Source: G963665495 sp963677785 (GTDB lineage Bacteria > Desulfobacterota > Desulfovibrionia > Desulfovibrionales > Desulfovibrionaceae). From it: 64,000 nucleotides of DNA. Position numbers and translations under genes: made by a program. Below, piece after piece: positions 25,932 through 34,167 of the stretch. Location: positions 310,001 through 374,000 of the forward strand of contig CAXXDH010000003.1 in assembly GCA_963677785.2 (NCBI GenBank), in the 5' to 3' direction. Numbering within the stretch: the stretch's first letter is position 1; the number at the start of each line of letters is the position of its first letter. The notes below the pieces were generated by a model. That model was not told the origin of the DNA and made no database searches. It saw nothing but the letters and a program-made list of their open reading frames with translations.

Positions 25932-27518
25932 CTAATCTTCCTGCAAATAATGACACCCTACGCTCTGTCTGTTGCGCAACGCCGAAAATGTGACGATATG
26001 AGCGGCATAACAGCCGTGGAACAAGTCGACTATGGGCTTGGAAAGCGGCGTCCTTTTATAGAATTGCGAAAGATGTTCGATAAGGCTGCCCAGATCCGCA
26101 CTGGCCCGTTTGAGCCGCGGTTCCGTACGGGTAATGCCTGCGTAATTCCACATGGTTGAGCGAATGGTGGCCCAATCCTGCGCGATCAGCGCCGGATCCT
26201 CGTTGTGGGCTTCGCCGGGATGCACCCAATCCGGTATGGATGCGAACAACCGCTTGTCCATGGAAGCCCGCTGCGACAGTTTGCGTCCGACGTACGCTCC
26301 GGCCTTGTCGCCCCAGACCAGTCCTTCCAGCAGGGACGTGCTCGCCAGGCGGTTGGCGCCGTGCAGGCCGGTACAGCTGCATTCGCCCACGGCGAGAAGC
26401 CGCTCCAGGTTGGTACGCCCGTTGGCGTCGCACAGGATGCCGCCGCAGTGGTAATGGGCCGCAGGTACAACCGGAATCGGTTCTTTGGTGATATCCAGAC
26501 CGATTTCCAGGCAGCGATTGTAAATGGTCGGAAACCGGGTGGGAATATCGTGCGGAATGGCCCGGCAATCCAAATAGGCGCAATCCTCGCCGGTTTTGTG
26601 CAACTCGTCCACAATGGCCCGGGAAACCACATCGCGCGGCGCCAGCTCTGCACGGGAATCATATTTCGGCATGAAGCGTTCGCCGCGGTTGTTGAGCAGG
26701 TGCGCGCCTTCGCCGCGCATGGCCTCGGTAATCAGAAAACGGCGCTTGCTGCGGTAGTACAGCGTTGTCGGATGAAACTGCACGTACTCCACATTCATCA
26801 GGTTCACACCGGCGCGATGGGCCATAGCCAGCGCGGATCCCACACAACACTCGGCATTGGTGGAGTGCAGATAAATACGGCCCACTCCTCCCGTGGCCAG
26901 CACGGTGTAGTCGGCCAGAATGGTCTCCACGGTCTTGTTGGCGTCGTTGTAGACATAGGCTCCGAGACATTTGTTGACCCGTTGGTAGCGGAACGTCAGC
27001 TTGCAGGTATGGTGCATGCTGGTGATCAGATCCACGGCCGTACGGCTATGCAGTACGCGGATGTTGGGATCCTTTTTCACCGCCTCGGTCAGCCCTTCCA
27101 TGATGGCCCGGCCGGTGTAGTCCGCGCAGTGCAGCACCCGGTAGGTGCTGTGTCCGCCTTCCCGTGTCAGGTCGTATTCCGTGGGCGTTTTTTTTGCAAA
27201 AGGGATCTGCAGCCGGTCGATCAGCACCGAGCGGACCGTGTCCGGCCCCGTACGCGCCAGATGCCGTACCGCGTTGTTGTAATTGTGTTTCCAGCCCGCT
27301 TTGAGTACGTCGCGTTCAAGAAGTGCGGGAGAATCGTCGGGCCCTGTGTAGACAATACCTCCCTGGGCGTAGGCCGTATTACCGTCGCCCAACGTTTCTC
27401 CCGCATTAATCAGGATAACCTGATGGCCCAGCGCCGCGATACGCAAAGCGCATGTGGCCCCGGCTATCCCCGAGCCAATGATCAAAACTTGTGTTGTGAA
27501 CCGCGTTTGCGACGTCAT
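25932..27518 (-). CDS. nadB: L-aspartate oxidase NadB
   Basis: NadB oxidises L-aspartate to iminoaspartate in NAD biosynthesis. The start at 27518 has GAGAAGG upstream. The FAD-binding motif is VLIIGSGIAGATCALRIA, followed by GNTAYAQGGI, the substrate-binding segment EGGHSTYRVLHCADYTGR and the catalytic arginine region RGEGAHLLNNRGERF. The C-terminal helical domain is present. The length of 528 residues is normal. No nadA or nadC is adjacent. It sits between the Fe-ADH operon and a TrfA-like gene, so its presence in the middle of the oxidoreductase island appears incidental. Fumarate would be the expected anaerobic electron acceptor. Confidence 0.94.
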   Translation of the reverse strand: MTSQTRFTTQVLIIGSGIAGATCALRIAALGHQVILINAGETLGDGNTAYAQGGIVYTGPDDSPALLERDVLKAGWKHNYNNAVRHLARTGPDTVRSVLIDRLQIPFAKKTPTEYDLTREGGHSTYRVLHCADYTGRAIMEGLTEAVKKDPNIRVLHSRTAVDLITSMHHTCKLTFRYQRVNKCLGAYVYNDANKTVETILADYTVLATGGVGRIYLHSTNAECCVGSALAMAHRAGVNLMNVEYVQFHPTTLYYRSKRRFLITEAMRGEGAHLLNNRGERFMPKYDSRAELAPRDVVSRAIVDELHKTGEDCAYLDCRAIPHDIPTRFPTIYNRCLEIGLDITKEPIPVVPAAHYHCGGILCDANGRTNLERLLAVGECSCTGLHGANRLASTSLLEGLVWGDKAGAYVGRKLSQRASMDKRLFASIPDWVHPGEAHNEDPALIAQDWATIRSTMWNYAGITRTEPRLKRASADLGSLIEHLSQFYKRTPLSKPIVDLFHGCYAAHIVTFSALRNRQSVGCHYLQED

Positions 27519-27563
27519 ACGCACCTTCTCAAACCTGCTTCGCAGCAGAAGCAAGCGTGTCTT

Positions 27564-28433
27564 TTATGAGGCAAATTCATCCATGTGGAAAAAGCCGCAG
27601 GAAGCATTGGACATCTGCGCCGGATGAGCGATGAGTTTGACCCGATCGCCTTCCAGAGAAGATTCCAGGATAATGCTTTCCTCCTTCAAAAGGTTCAGTG
27701 CTTTTTCCATGGCAATGCTGAACGAGTTGATCGTCTTGGAAGACGTTCCGCACAACCGCCGCAGGCAATTGAGATCCGCCTCAAACCCCCCTTTGAACAC
27801 CAGAAGCGCGCCGTAAAGCCATTTGGCCAGCCCGTTTCGCCCCAACCTGAGCCTGTCGCGAAATTCGGCTTCCATCCGTTTGCTCTGACGAATCGAACCA
27901 ATGACGTCGTTGTTCACGCCCACAAGGCAATACTGATGTTTTTCATCCAGCAATACGCGGTCCACCAGCCGGGTCATATATCTGTAGCGGGAGCCCACGA
28001 TCTCCAACTGGCCTTCATGCAGGCGGGACAGGCTCTGAAACAAGCGTTCGCGATTGTTTCTGTCCTTCCTCAGACCGACGGAATGCAGCAGATCTCCCAC
28101 ATTCACACGCAAAGGAAGCGAATTTCCCTGTTTGCTGGTCGTGTGTATGGTGCAATACGTGAGCACATCCAGATCCCACTGATCAAACACCCGGCCGGTA
28201 AAATACACTTTCTTCCGTGCGGAAAGCGTACGCAATGGTTTATGTTCCACATGGGCGGACGCCCCCATGTAGGACGCGATGAACAGGTCGGAAACAAGAT
28301 ACGTGGCCGGATGCTGCGCCCTGAATCTGGACGGCCCGAACAAATCATTGGAAAGCTCGACACCTCCTGAGCTGAAGGGACCGTGAGGCATGGAGTAGCC
28401 TATGGGCATAGTGGTTTGAGGCATGTAAATCAT
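27564..28433 (-). CDS. TrfA-like replication initiator family protein
   Basis: The central and C-terminal parts follow the winged-helix pattern of the plasmid initiator TrfA: DLDVLTYCTIHTTS, then RERLFQSLSRLHEGQLEI, GSRYRYMTRLVDRVLLDE, RLRLGRNGLAKWLYGAL and LRRLCGTSSKTINSF. The length is 289 residues. TrfA proteins bind iterons and open plasmid origins. Here no iterons, partition genes or other plasmid genes were seen nearby, and the gene lies between nadB and an oxidoreductase gene in the same direction. It may be a domesticated DNA-binding protein or a remnant of an integrated plasmid. The family assignment is by motif order only. Confidence 0.7.
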   Translation of the reverse strand: MIYMPQTTMPIGYSMPHGPFSSGGVELSNDLFGPSRFRAQHPATYLVSDLFIASYMGASAHVEHKPLRTLSARKKVYFTGRVFDQWDLDVLTYCTIHTTSKQGNSLPLRVNVGDLLHSVGLRKDRNNRERLFQSLSRLHEGQLEIVGSRYRYMTRLVDRVLLDEKHQYCLVGVNNDVIGSIRQSKRMEAEFRDRLRLGRNGLAKWLYGALLVFKGGFEADLNCLRRLCGTSSKTINSFSIAMEKALNLLKEESIILESSLEGDRVKLIAHPAQMSNASCGFFHMDEFAS

Positions 28434-28536
28434 GAGCTTTTCCCTTTTATTTCAAAGGTTATAAATACTTACCCTGCAAAACACCGGTTGTGGCAGGTCC
28501 GGTCCGCACCCCCTGGCAGGTACCATCCGGCAAGCT

Positions 28537-30105
28537 TTAAAATCTCCAAAAACTGTGTTTCTGACTTCCCATGACGGCTTTCTTGTCGAAATCGTTCTCC
28601 AGTGAAAGCGTACGCTGCCCCAGTTTGATCATATCGTCGATGTCCAGATTCAGATCATACAGGCCGTTGATCGTACCGATCATGGCATCGAAAGTTTCCG
28701 GATGATCGAACAGGGCGAAAGCCACAAAAAGACAAAATCCTGTCGCGTCCATTGCGGCGAGTACGGTCTCCAGATTCCCCGGCAGATCCTTGAGCAGTTC
28801 CGGATCCAGCGATGGATAGGGGCAATCCGCCGTGAGCACCTTCAAGGCCGTGGCGTAGCCTGTTGTGTGGTCCACGGAGCGGCTCGCCAGGTCCTGCCTC
28901 ACGTTCAGACGCATACGCGTATGCAGTCCGTAGGCTCTGATGGCCTGGCTTTTGATCATGGCCGAACTTTCAATGCCGTAACATTTGGCCACTATCTCCA
29001 CGCCGCTGCCCACGATCCGGCCGAGAGGCTTTCCCTTTCCGGCCATGGTTATCAACCGTACGGCGCCGTCCACGTCGCCATAGGGAATGACTCCCACCTC
29101 CATGGCCAGACCGATCGCAAGGCCCATTTCTATGGAGTCGAACCCGTAATCGTCACTCAGATAATCCAGCTTGGCGGCGGAACTCATATCGGTTATCCCG
29201 CACAAGGCCCAGGCCGTGACCAGATATTCGCAATTGCTGCCGTTTCCCGTCAGAAACCCGGAACATTTGATGACGCACCCGCTCTGGCACCCGCGCGTGG
29301 AGAGATTCATCAAACCGCATTCGCCTTCCAGCAAAGCCTGAATGGCGTTTTCACTCAACAAACTCGCATGCTCGGACGAAGCGTCATGCCGCGTGGCAAT
29401 ATGCAACTTCAAATCATTGGCCAGCTTCTTATGAGCTGCCGTAAAAATTTCCGGCGCCAGAGGCATGCGTGTATCGGTTTCATCCGCGTTGATGACGATG
29501 GCTTTGATGCCTTTCGCCCCCATGACCGCGCCCAATCCTCCATGGCTTGCATGCCGCGTGGGCTGCCCCAGCGAATCCGATATGGCGATGGAGGAATTGG
29601 CAAGCCCCATCTCTCCGGCGGTCCCAATGGAAAGAATGGCGACATTGTCGCCGTACTCTTGCCGCAACATCTCGCAGGTCGCATAATTGGGCATGGCCTG
29701 CAGGTTGTCAGCGCTTTCTATGGTCACGCCGTTCTTATCTACAAACACGACACGCAGATTGCTGTCCTTTGGTTCGCCTTCTATGACGATGGCGGCAATA
29801 TCCAGACGGCCCAGAAAGCCCGCGGCCTGGCCGCTGGTGCTGGCCGTGGCGATGGTTCCCGTCAAAGGGCTTTTGCAGGCCACCGACAAGCGACTGGAGG
29901 TCGTGGCCGCCGACCCGCTCATCAGACCGGGTGCGATCACGAGCTTGTTTTCAGGACCCAGCGGATGGCACTCCGGAGGAACTTCGCCGCAAATGATCGA
30001 CGACGTCATGGCACGGCCGCCGAAGCCCGTATATTTTCCAATGGCTTCGAATTTCGCTTCGGGGCCTTGCTCGCCGCCAACATCTATTCGGAGAATTCTA
30101 TCCAC
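28537..30105 (-). CDS. Divergent aldehyde ferredoxin oxidoreductase family protein (copy 1)
   Basis: This is a tungsten-enzyme family protein of 522 residues, shorter than archaeal AOR (about 605). The start is taken as GTG at 30105, because GGGAGG lies five bases upstream and the resulting N-terminus (VDRILRIDVGG) lines up with copy 2. N-terminal AOR features are present (YTGFGGRAMTSS, GPENKLVIAPG, RLSVACKSPLTG, GGLGAVMGAKGIKAIV). The cluster motif is CQSGCVIKC (C-x3-C-x3-C, not the canonical C-x2-C-x3-C), with the fourth Cys in DATGFCLF. The usual pterin-binding DPR segment is not recognisable, although GYAT remains. It may be an unusual oxidoreductase or have lost classical activity. Confidence 0.85.
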   Translation of the reverse strand: MDRILRIDVGGEQGPEAKFEAIGKYTGFGGRAMTSSIICGEVPPECHPLGPENKLVIAPGLMSGSAATTSSRLSVACKSPLTGTIATASTSGQAAGFLGRLDIAAIVIEGEPKDSNLRVVFVDKNGVTIESADNLQAMPNYATCEMLRQEYGDNVAILSIGTAGEMGLANSSIAISDSLGQPTRHASHGGLGAVMGAKGIKAIVINADETDTRMPLAPEIFTAAHKKLANDLKLHIATRHDASSEHASLLSENAIQALLEGECGLMNLSTRGCQSGCVIKCSGFLTGNGSNCEYLVTAWALCGITDMSSAAKLDYLSDDYGFDSIEMGLAIGLAMEVGVIPYGDVDGAVRLITMAGKGKPLGRIVGSGVEIVAKCYGIESSAMIKSQAIRAYGLHTRMRLNVRQDLASRSVDHTTGYATALKVLTADCPYPSLDPELLKDLPGNLETVLAAMDATGFCLFVAFALFDHPETFDAMIGTINGLYDLNLDIDDMIKLGQRTLSLENDFDKKAVMGSQKHSFWRF

Positions 30106-30142
30106 GGACACCTCCCTGAGCCATCAACACATGCTGTGAGCC

Positions 30143-30173
30143 CCCGTACGTTCCCCAGTGGAACGTGCAGCAA
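30143..30173. other. Hairpin in the spacer between the AOR copy 1 gene and the MobA-like/HD gene
   Basis: The sequence GTACGTTCC-CCAGT-GGAACGTGC forms a stem of six or more pairs with a five-base loop. There is no T tract on either side. It may be a weak terminator or a processing site before the AOR copy 1 gene. Confidence 0.4.
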
Positions 30174-30201
30174 TCCCGTGAACTTTTTAAAATATTCCGC
30201 A

Positions 30202-31347
30202 TCAATTTTCCAGAATGTTCGTTACCAGGTCGTACAAGGAAAAACCGATTTCGGATTCTATTCGCTTTTGCACAATCCGGGCGTTCTCCATCCGCGAAAC
30301 CAATTGCCCCCGGGCTTTTTCATCATCAGGATAGCGTTCCAGCATATCCTGGAAATATTCATCCAACGTAACAGGATTGATGCCGTTTATCAGTTTGTTG
30401 GCCATGTACACAACTTCCCATTCGCTGATGGGAGCCGTATCGGACAGCAACAGGTCTTCATGAGCGGCGACAATATTTGCTATTTGATAAAAGCCCATCT
30501 TCAATAAAATACGGCCTCCTTCCACTTCATGGCGGGGCAGGCCTTTTGCCAGATCATGTACCAGCGCGGCACGTTCGATCTGCTCAAGATCCAGCGCATT
30601 CCCATTCCGGCCGACATTCATGGCCCCGCCGATGCCCAGCGCCACGGCGGCGACAACCTGGCCGTGCCTGGTGGCCCATTGCGGAGTTTTCGCCAAATGC
30701 AATATTTCCTGGCTCTCGCGCAGAGAAGGCAAACCCTGTCGGGGAAGTCTCTGGCGCAATTTCCTGTAATCCGCATCCGTATCCATACTCAGCAGGATGC
30801 CTTCATCGGCAACGGGCACGGTCTGCACTTGCTTGGGGTGCCGGGATGTGAAATCATCAAGCGCTCCTTTCAGAGCCCCCTTGCCATGCCAGTCCAGCAA
30901 ATGCGATTTCACTGTGGCTGCAATGATCGGCGGATAGCCTTTGACACCTCCAAATGAAGGAAAAACAACGTCCGCTTCGCTCGTGTCAAAGATTTCCATC
31001 AATTGCAGCAATGTTTCCGGACGCACCAGGGGGACGTCTATCGGGAGCAGAATAAACCCCTCGCTGTCGCTTCGCAAAGAGGCTACGCCCGCCTGAACCG
31101 AGCGGTAAAACCCCAGGTGAAAAAAATCATCGTACACCACCCTGCAGTCCGTCCCGTCCAGATGCTCTTTGAGCCTGTCTGCCTGATGCCCTGCAACAAC
31201 CAGGGTCTCCCGTAAACCAAGGGGATGCAGCAACTTGAGAAAATGTTCGATCAACGTGCCATCCCCGAACGGATACAATGGTTTGAATTCGCTTACACGG
31301 CCGAAAAAGCCGGACGCAAGGATGATGGCATCTAGTTTCTTGTTCAT
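30202..31347 (-). CDS. MobA-like nucleotidyltransferase/HD fusion, second copy
   Basis: This is a paralogue of the protein at 5214 with the same two-domain build and length (381 residues). The HD half is well kept (TRHGQVVAAV, LVHDLAKGLPRHE, VAAHEDLLL). In the transferase half the nucleotide-binding loop reads LASGFFGRVSEFKPLYPFG, whereas copy 1 has LSAGLSSRMGGFKPLYPMG, so the Ser/Arg-Met-Gly core is altered. The metal-site LLPIDVPLV is kept. It lies between the two AOR copies, where a tungstopterin enzyme would need a pterin but not normally a cytosine dinucleotide. It may serve a modified cofactor. The start at 31347 lacks a strong ribosome binding site. Confidence 0.8.
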   Translation of the reverse strand: MNKKLDAIILASGFFGRVSEFKPLYPFGDGTLIEHFLKLLHPLGLRETLVVAGHQADRLKEHLDGTDCRVVYDDFFHLGFYRSVQAGVASLRSDSEGFILLPIDVPLVRPETLLQLMEIFDTSEADVVFPSFGGVKGYPPIIAATVKSHLLDWHGKGALKGALDDFTSRHPKQVQTVPVADEGILLSMDTDADYRKLRQRLPRQGLPSLRESQEILHLAKTPQWATRHGQVVAAVALGIGGAMNVGRNGNALDLEQIERAALVHDLAKGLPRHEVEGGRILLKMGFYQIANIVAAHEDLLLSDTAPISEWEVVYMANKLINGINPVTLDEYFQDMLERYPDDEKARGQLVSRMENARIVQKRIESEIGFSLYDLVTNILEN

Positions 31348-31831
31348 AACTAAACTGCTTGCTCGTATATGCCGGTAATTGGTACCGGTTGTGACCTTGC
31401 AGACGGTATCGCGCTAGGCGCTTCGGAGGGTCGGTGTCCCCCGGATGGCTGATTTGCCGGTCATTCGGATGTTTATCCGAAATGAACAAATCCGGGAGAA
31501 AGAGTTCTGAAGCCACTTAAGGACCGCTTCCTGCTCGTCCGCAAGGATATTTCGTTACAATTCCTTTCGAATCCAGGCCTGTGCGCATTCCGGATTCGAC
31601 GTATCTTGCGGCCGGTTTGTCCTACGCGGCGCTTGGCGGAAAATACGGCACATCCCGGATGGATTGCATGCAGGAACTCAAATCAGGCGGCGGCGCCAAC
31701 GCGAACCGGCCCACGCTCGACCGGTGTGCCGAAACGCTCGATCCACAGCGATTTGAGAACTGCATCTTCATCATGTCGTATGCTTGCCTACGCATCAAAT
31801 CCAACAAGGTGGTCAGGATATGACCTCGTTA
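31348..31831. other. 484-bp spacer between the AOR copy 2 gene and the MobA-like/HD gene
   Basis: No certain gene is present. The spacer holds a folded element at 31440-31496 and, on the plus strand at 31581-31823, an 80-codon frame whose LSYAALGGKYGTSRM resembles the helix-turn-helix of transposase OrfA proteins. That frame has no good ribosome binding site and lacks the rest of a transposase, so it is at most a remnant. Confidence 0.4.
31440..31496 (-). promoter_or_regulatory. Structured leader element upstream of the second MobA-like/HD gene
   Basis: The outer arms CCCGG/CCGGG (31440-31444 with 31492-31496), a middle ATTTG/CAAAT pair (31452-31456 with 31487-31491) and an inner hairpin CATTCGGAT/ATCCGAAATG (31462-31470 with 31475-31484) stack into one three-part stem. 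No T tract follows. It lies about 90 bp upstream of the gene start, a position suited to an RNA leader. The class is unknown. Confidence 0.45.
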
Positions 31832-33559
31832 TTACATCTGCATGGCGTTGTAATCTTCCTCGCCATATGTATCGAAATCATCGCCGGCGGAAGTATGCAA
31901 TGCATAGGTGATATCGCTGCTCCTGTCGGAAAATCTCACGGAACAACTTCTCATCGTATACTCCTGCTCGGCTTTCAAAGCCAAAGTGCCCGCTTCCAGC
32001 AGTGTACCGGTAGTCAATCTCGTACCGCAAAAACCATTGACCATTTCCACCAGGGCAACAAACGTATCGGGCTGGTCCAGTACGACAAAAGCCCAGGCCA
32101 GACTGCATCCCAGCGCATCCATTGCTGCAGCAGCGCCCTGCTGTCCGGACAGCAACTCCTCGCGCATTCTCTGGCGCAGGAGTGGCCGGCCGGCGCTGTC
32201 CGTGGAAAAATGAAACAAATTTCCTGAAATTTCCCTGCGTGCTTGTTGCTGCAGAACGCCGGAGTGTGTGTCTGCCGGATTATCGGCGAAACACGCTTCA
32301 TAAAGCGGGCGCGCATGTTCATATTCGGAAGGCATGATTTTCAATCCGTATGCTTTGGCCACGGAAGCGGCACCCGCCCCGAGCAACCGGCCCAGCGGCG
32401 TACCCTTTCCGATCTCGTGCACGAGCCTGACGGCACCCTCCATGTCGCCGAACCTGAGTAAGCCGGCTTCCATGACCAAGGAAAGCGATGCGACGATTTC
32501 CAACGCATCTAAACCATACGTATCCGCCAGGAACGCCAGGGTGCCTGCGTCTTCCTCGTCCGGAAATCCACAAGATCCGCCTGGCGCCCATACCGCTTCG
32601 GAAACGGGCAACCTGTTTTCCATATCCGGATACAGGCATGCGGCATCACAGCCTTCCCCGTCCGGGCAGGTCCGGGATAAAATATTATGTTGCGAATCGG
32701 ATGCATGCGAAGCAGCAAAGGCCGCCTCTCCGAGAATTGCCGCTCCACTGAAGAAACCACGGGTATTATGCGCACCACTTCCGCCACCAGAAACGGCAAA
32801 GGCGCGGTTCAGGGTATTGGTCCCGTAGGTAAATCGTTTATCTGCGGTGAGCGGATGTTTGCCGAGACCGGCAATAAAAGCCTTGTGTGCTAATTGAAAA
32901 AGATCAGGATTGGCCGGTTTGCGCGGAGTGGTACCGCTGGGATTCAGGATAATCGCTTTTATTCCCTTGGACCCCATCACGGCACCCGTGCCGCCGCGCC
33001 CGGCGTGCCGAGTTGGACGCAGCTCGGGATCCGTAAACGCTATCGTCGAGCTTGCCATGCGCATTTCGCCTGCCGTGCCAATGGATACAACTGAAATCGA
33101 GTCACCGTACGCGGGCTTCAGTGCGTCGATCAGTTCATAATTTGTGCGCATGCGCAGGCCGTTCTCGGCTGCAATCCTGATCTCATTGGCGTCGATTGAA
33201 ATCAGAAACAAATCCTTGGTGGCGGGATTACCTTCCAGAATGATCGCCGCGATACCCAGCCTGGCCATGGTTCCAGCGGCTTCGGCCGTGGAATTGGCGA
33301 TCTTCAGCATTCCCGTCAACGGGCTTATGCAGCCCACGGACAACCGGTGCGTCGTCACCGCGGGCGAACCGCAAAGCAACCCCGGGGCCAGAATCAGTTT
33401 GTTTTCCGGCCCCAGGGGATGACAACCGTCCGGAATTTCTTCGCTGGCAATTTTCGCCGCCAACGCGCGCCCTCCCAGGCCGGCATAGACGCCTAAAGAC
33501 TCGTATCGAGCCTTAGGACCTGTGAGGAAGCTCACATTGATGCGAAGAATCTTATCCAT
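31832..33559 (-). CDS. Divergent aldehyde ferredoxin oxidoreductase family protein (copy 2)
   Basis: At 575 residues this is longer than copy 1 and about 35-40 percent alike by eye at the N-terminus. It begins MDKILRINV after GGAGTG and shows YAGLGGRALAA, GPENKLILAPG, RLSVGCISPLTG and GTGAVMGSKGIKAII. The expected cluster cysteines appear as CPDGEGCDAAC (C-x5-C-x3-C), a third spacing different from canonical AOR and from copy 1; a Cys in DALGCSLAW matches the fourth ligand. The C-terminal end is extended by an acidic tail (SAGDDFDTYGEEDYNAMQM). Active-site change is likely. Both copies flank a MobA-like/HD gene, which suggests a specialised set. Confidence 0.84.
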   Translation of the reverse strand: MDKILRINVSFLTGPKARYESLGVYAGLGGRALAAKIASEEIPDGCHPLGPENKLILAPGLLCGSPAVTTHRLSVGCISPLTGMLKIANSTAEAAGTMARLGIAAIILEGNPATKDLFLISIDANEIRIAAENGLRMRTNYELIDALKPAYGDSISVVSIGTAGEMRMASSTIAFTDPELRPTRHAGRGGTGAVMGSKGIKAIILNPSGTTPRKPANPDLFQLAHKAFIAGLGKHPLTADKRFTYGTNTLNRAFAVSGGGSGAHNTRGFFSGAAILGEAAFAASHASDSQHNILSRTCPDGEGCDAACLYPDMENRLPVSEAVWAPGGSCGFPDEEDAGTLAFLADTYGLDALEIVASLSLVMEAGLLRFGDMEGAVRLVHEIGKGTPLGRLLGAGAASVAKAYGLKIMPSEYEHARPLYEACFADNPADTHSGVLQQQARREISGNLFHFSTDSAGRPLLRQRMREELLSGQQGAAAAMDALGCSLAWAFVVLDQPDTFVALVEMVNGFCGTRLTTGTLLEAGTLALKAEQEYTMRSCSVRFSDRSSDITYALHTSAGDDFDTYGEEDYNAMQM

Positions 33560-33595
33560 CTTACACTCCGTGTTCCTTGCACTCTTGCAGTGCGC

Positions 33596-33613
33596 AAGGC
33601 TTTTTTCAGCCTT
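33596..33613. terminator. Short hairpin upstream of AOR copy 2
   Basis: AAGGCT at 33596-33601 pairs with AGCCTT at 33608-33613 around a TTTTTC loop. It lies downstream of the ferritin-like gene and could end the hdr-flx transcript, but no T tract follows on the minus strand, so this is a weak call. Confidence 0.35.
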
Positions 33614-33675
33614 ACACCTGCTATCCGCAATAGAACCGCAGCAACGTATCCAAGAATCAGCTTCGCAAGGGCCAG

Positions 33676-34149
33676 CTAAGCAAGCATGGCCCGAAGCTGG
33701 CGCAGATGCAGTCGCTCTTCTTCGATACAGGCCTGCACGGCCTTTTTTTCATTATCAGGTACGAGCTCTTTCATTTCGATAAAAAAGAGCAAGGTGTCTT
33801 TTTCAAAGCTCATCGCCAGATGGATGGCGCTCACTTCGTCAGTGGCGTTTTCCACGTACTTGTCAACAAGCTCGTCGTTGAACAGCGTATGCGATGTGAT
33901 CAACGCGTCCACGTAGGTCGCGTATTCGTCTTCCGTGGACCAGGCGGGAAGCTCAACTTCTCCGAGGCGCTCTTTGAGATTCTCAAAGATCACTTCATGC
34001 TTGCTTTCTTCCTTTGCCAGATATTGGAACAAGTTGCGGACTTCTTCTTTCTGCGCCTTTGCGGCAACGCGCAGATAAAAAGCCTGCCCCTTGCGTTCGA
34101 TTTCCACCGCGGCTTCGGCTATTTCGTTGGCATGAAAAAAACTGGCCAT
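33676..34149 (-). CDS. Ferritin-like (rubrerythrin-type) di-iron protein
   Basis: This is a four-helix protein of 157 residues with the di-iron ligands Glu in VEIERKGQAFY, the E-x-x-H of KEESKHEVIF, Glu in LAMSFEKDTLLFF and the E-x-x-H of EEERLHLRQL. It lacks the rubredoxin C-terminal domain of true rubrerythrin. Such proteins reduce peroxide or store iron in anaerobes. CAGGAG precedes the start. It is placed 18 bp after flxA in the same direction and may protect the oxygen-sensitive Hdr/Flx complex or be an unrelated passenger of the operon. Confidence 0.88.
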   Translation of the reverse strand: MASFFHANEIAEAAVEIERKGQAFYLRVAAKAQKEEVRNLFQYLAKEESKHEVIFENLKERLGEVELPAWSTEDEYATYVDALITSHTLFNDELVDKYVENATDEVSAIHLAMSFEKDTLLFFIEMKELVPDNEKKAVQACIEEERLHLRQLRAMLA

Positions 34150-34167
34150 TATAACTCCTGTTTCGTT

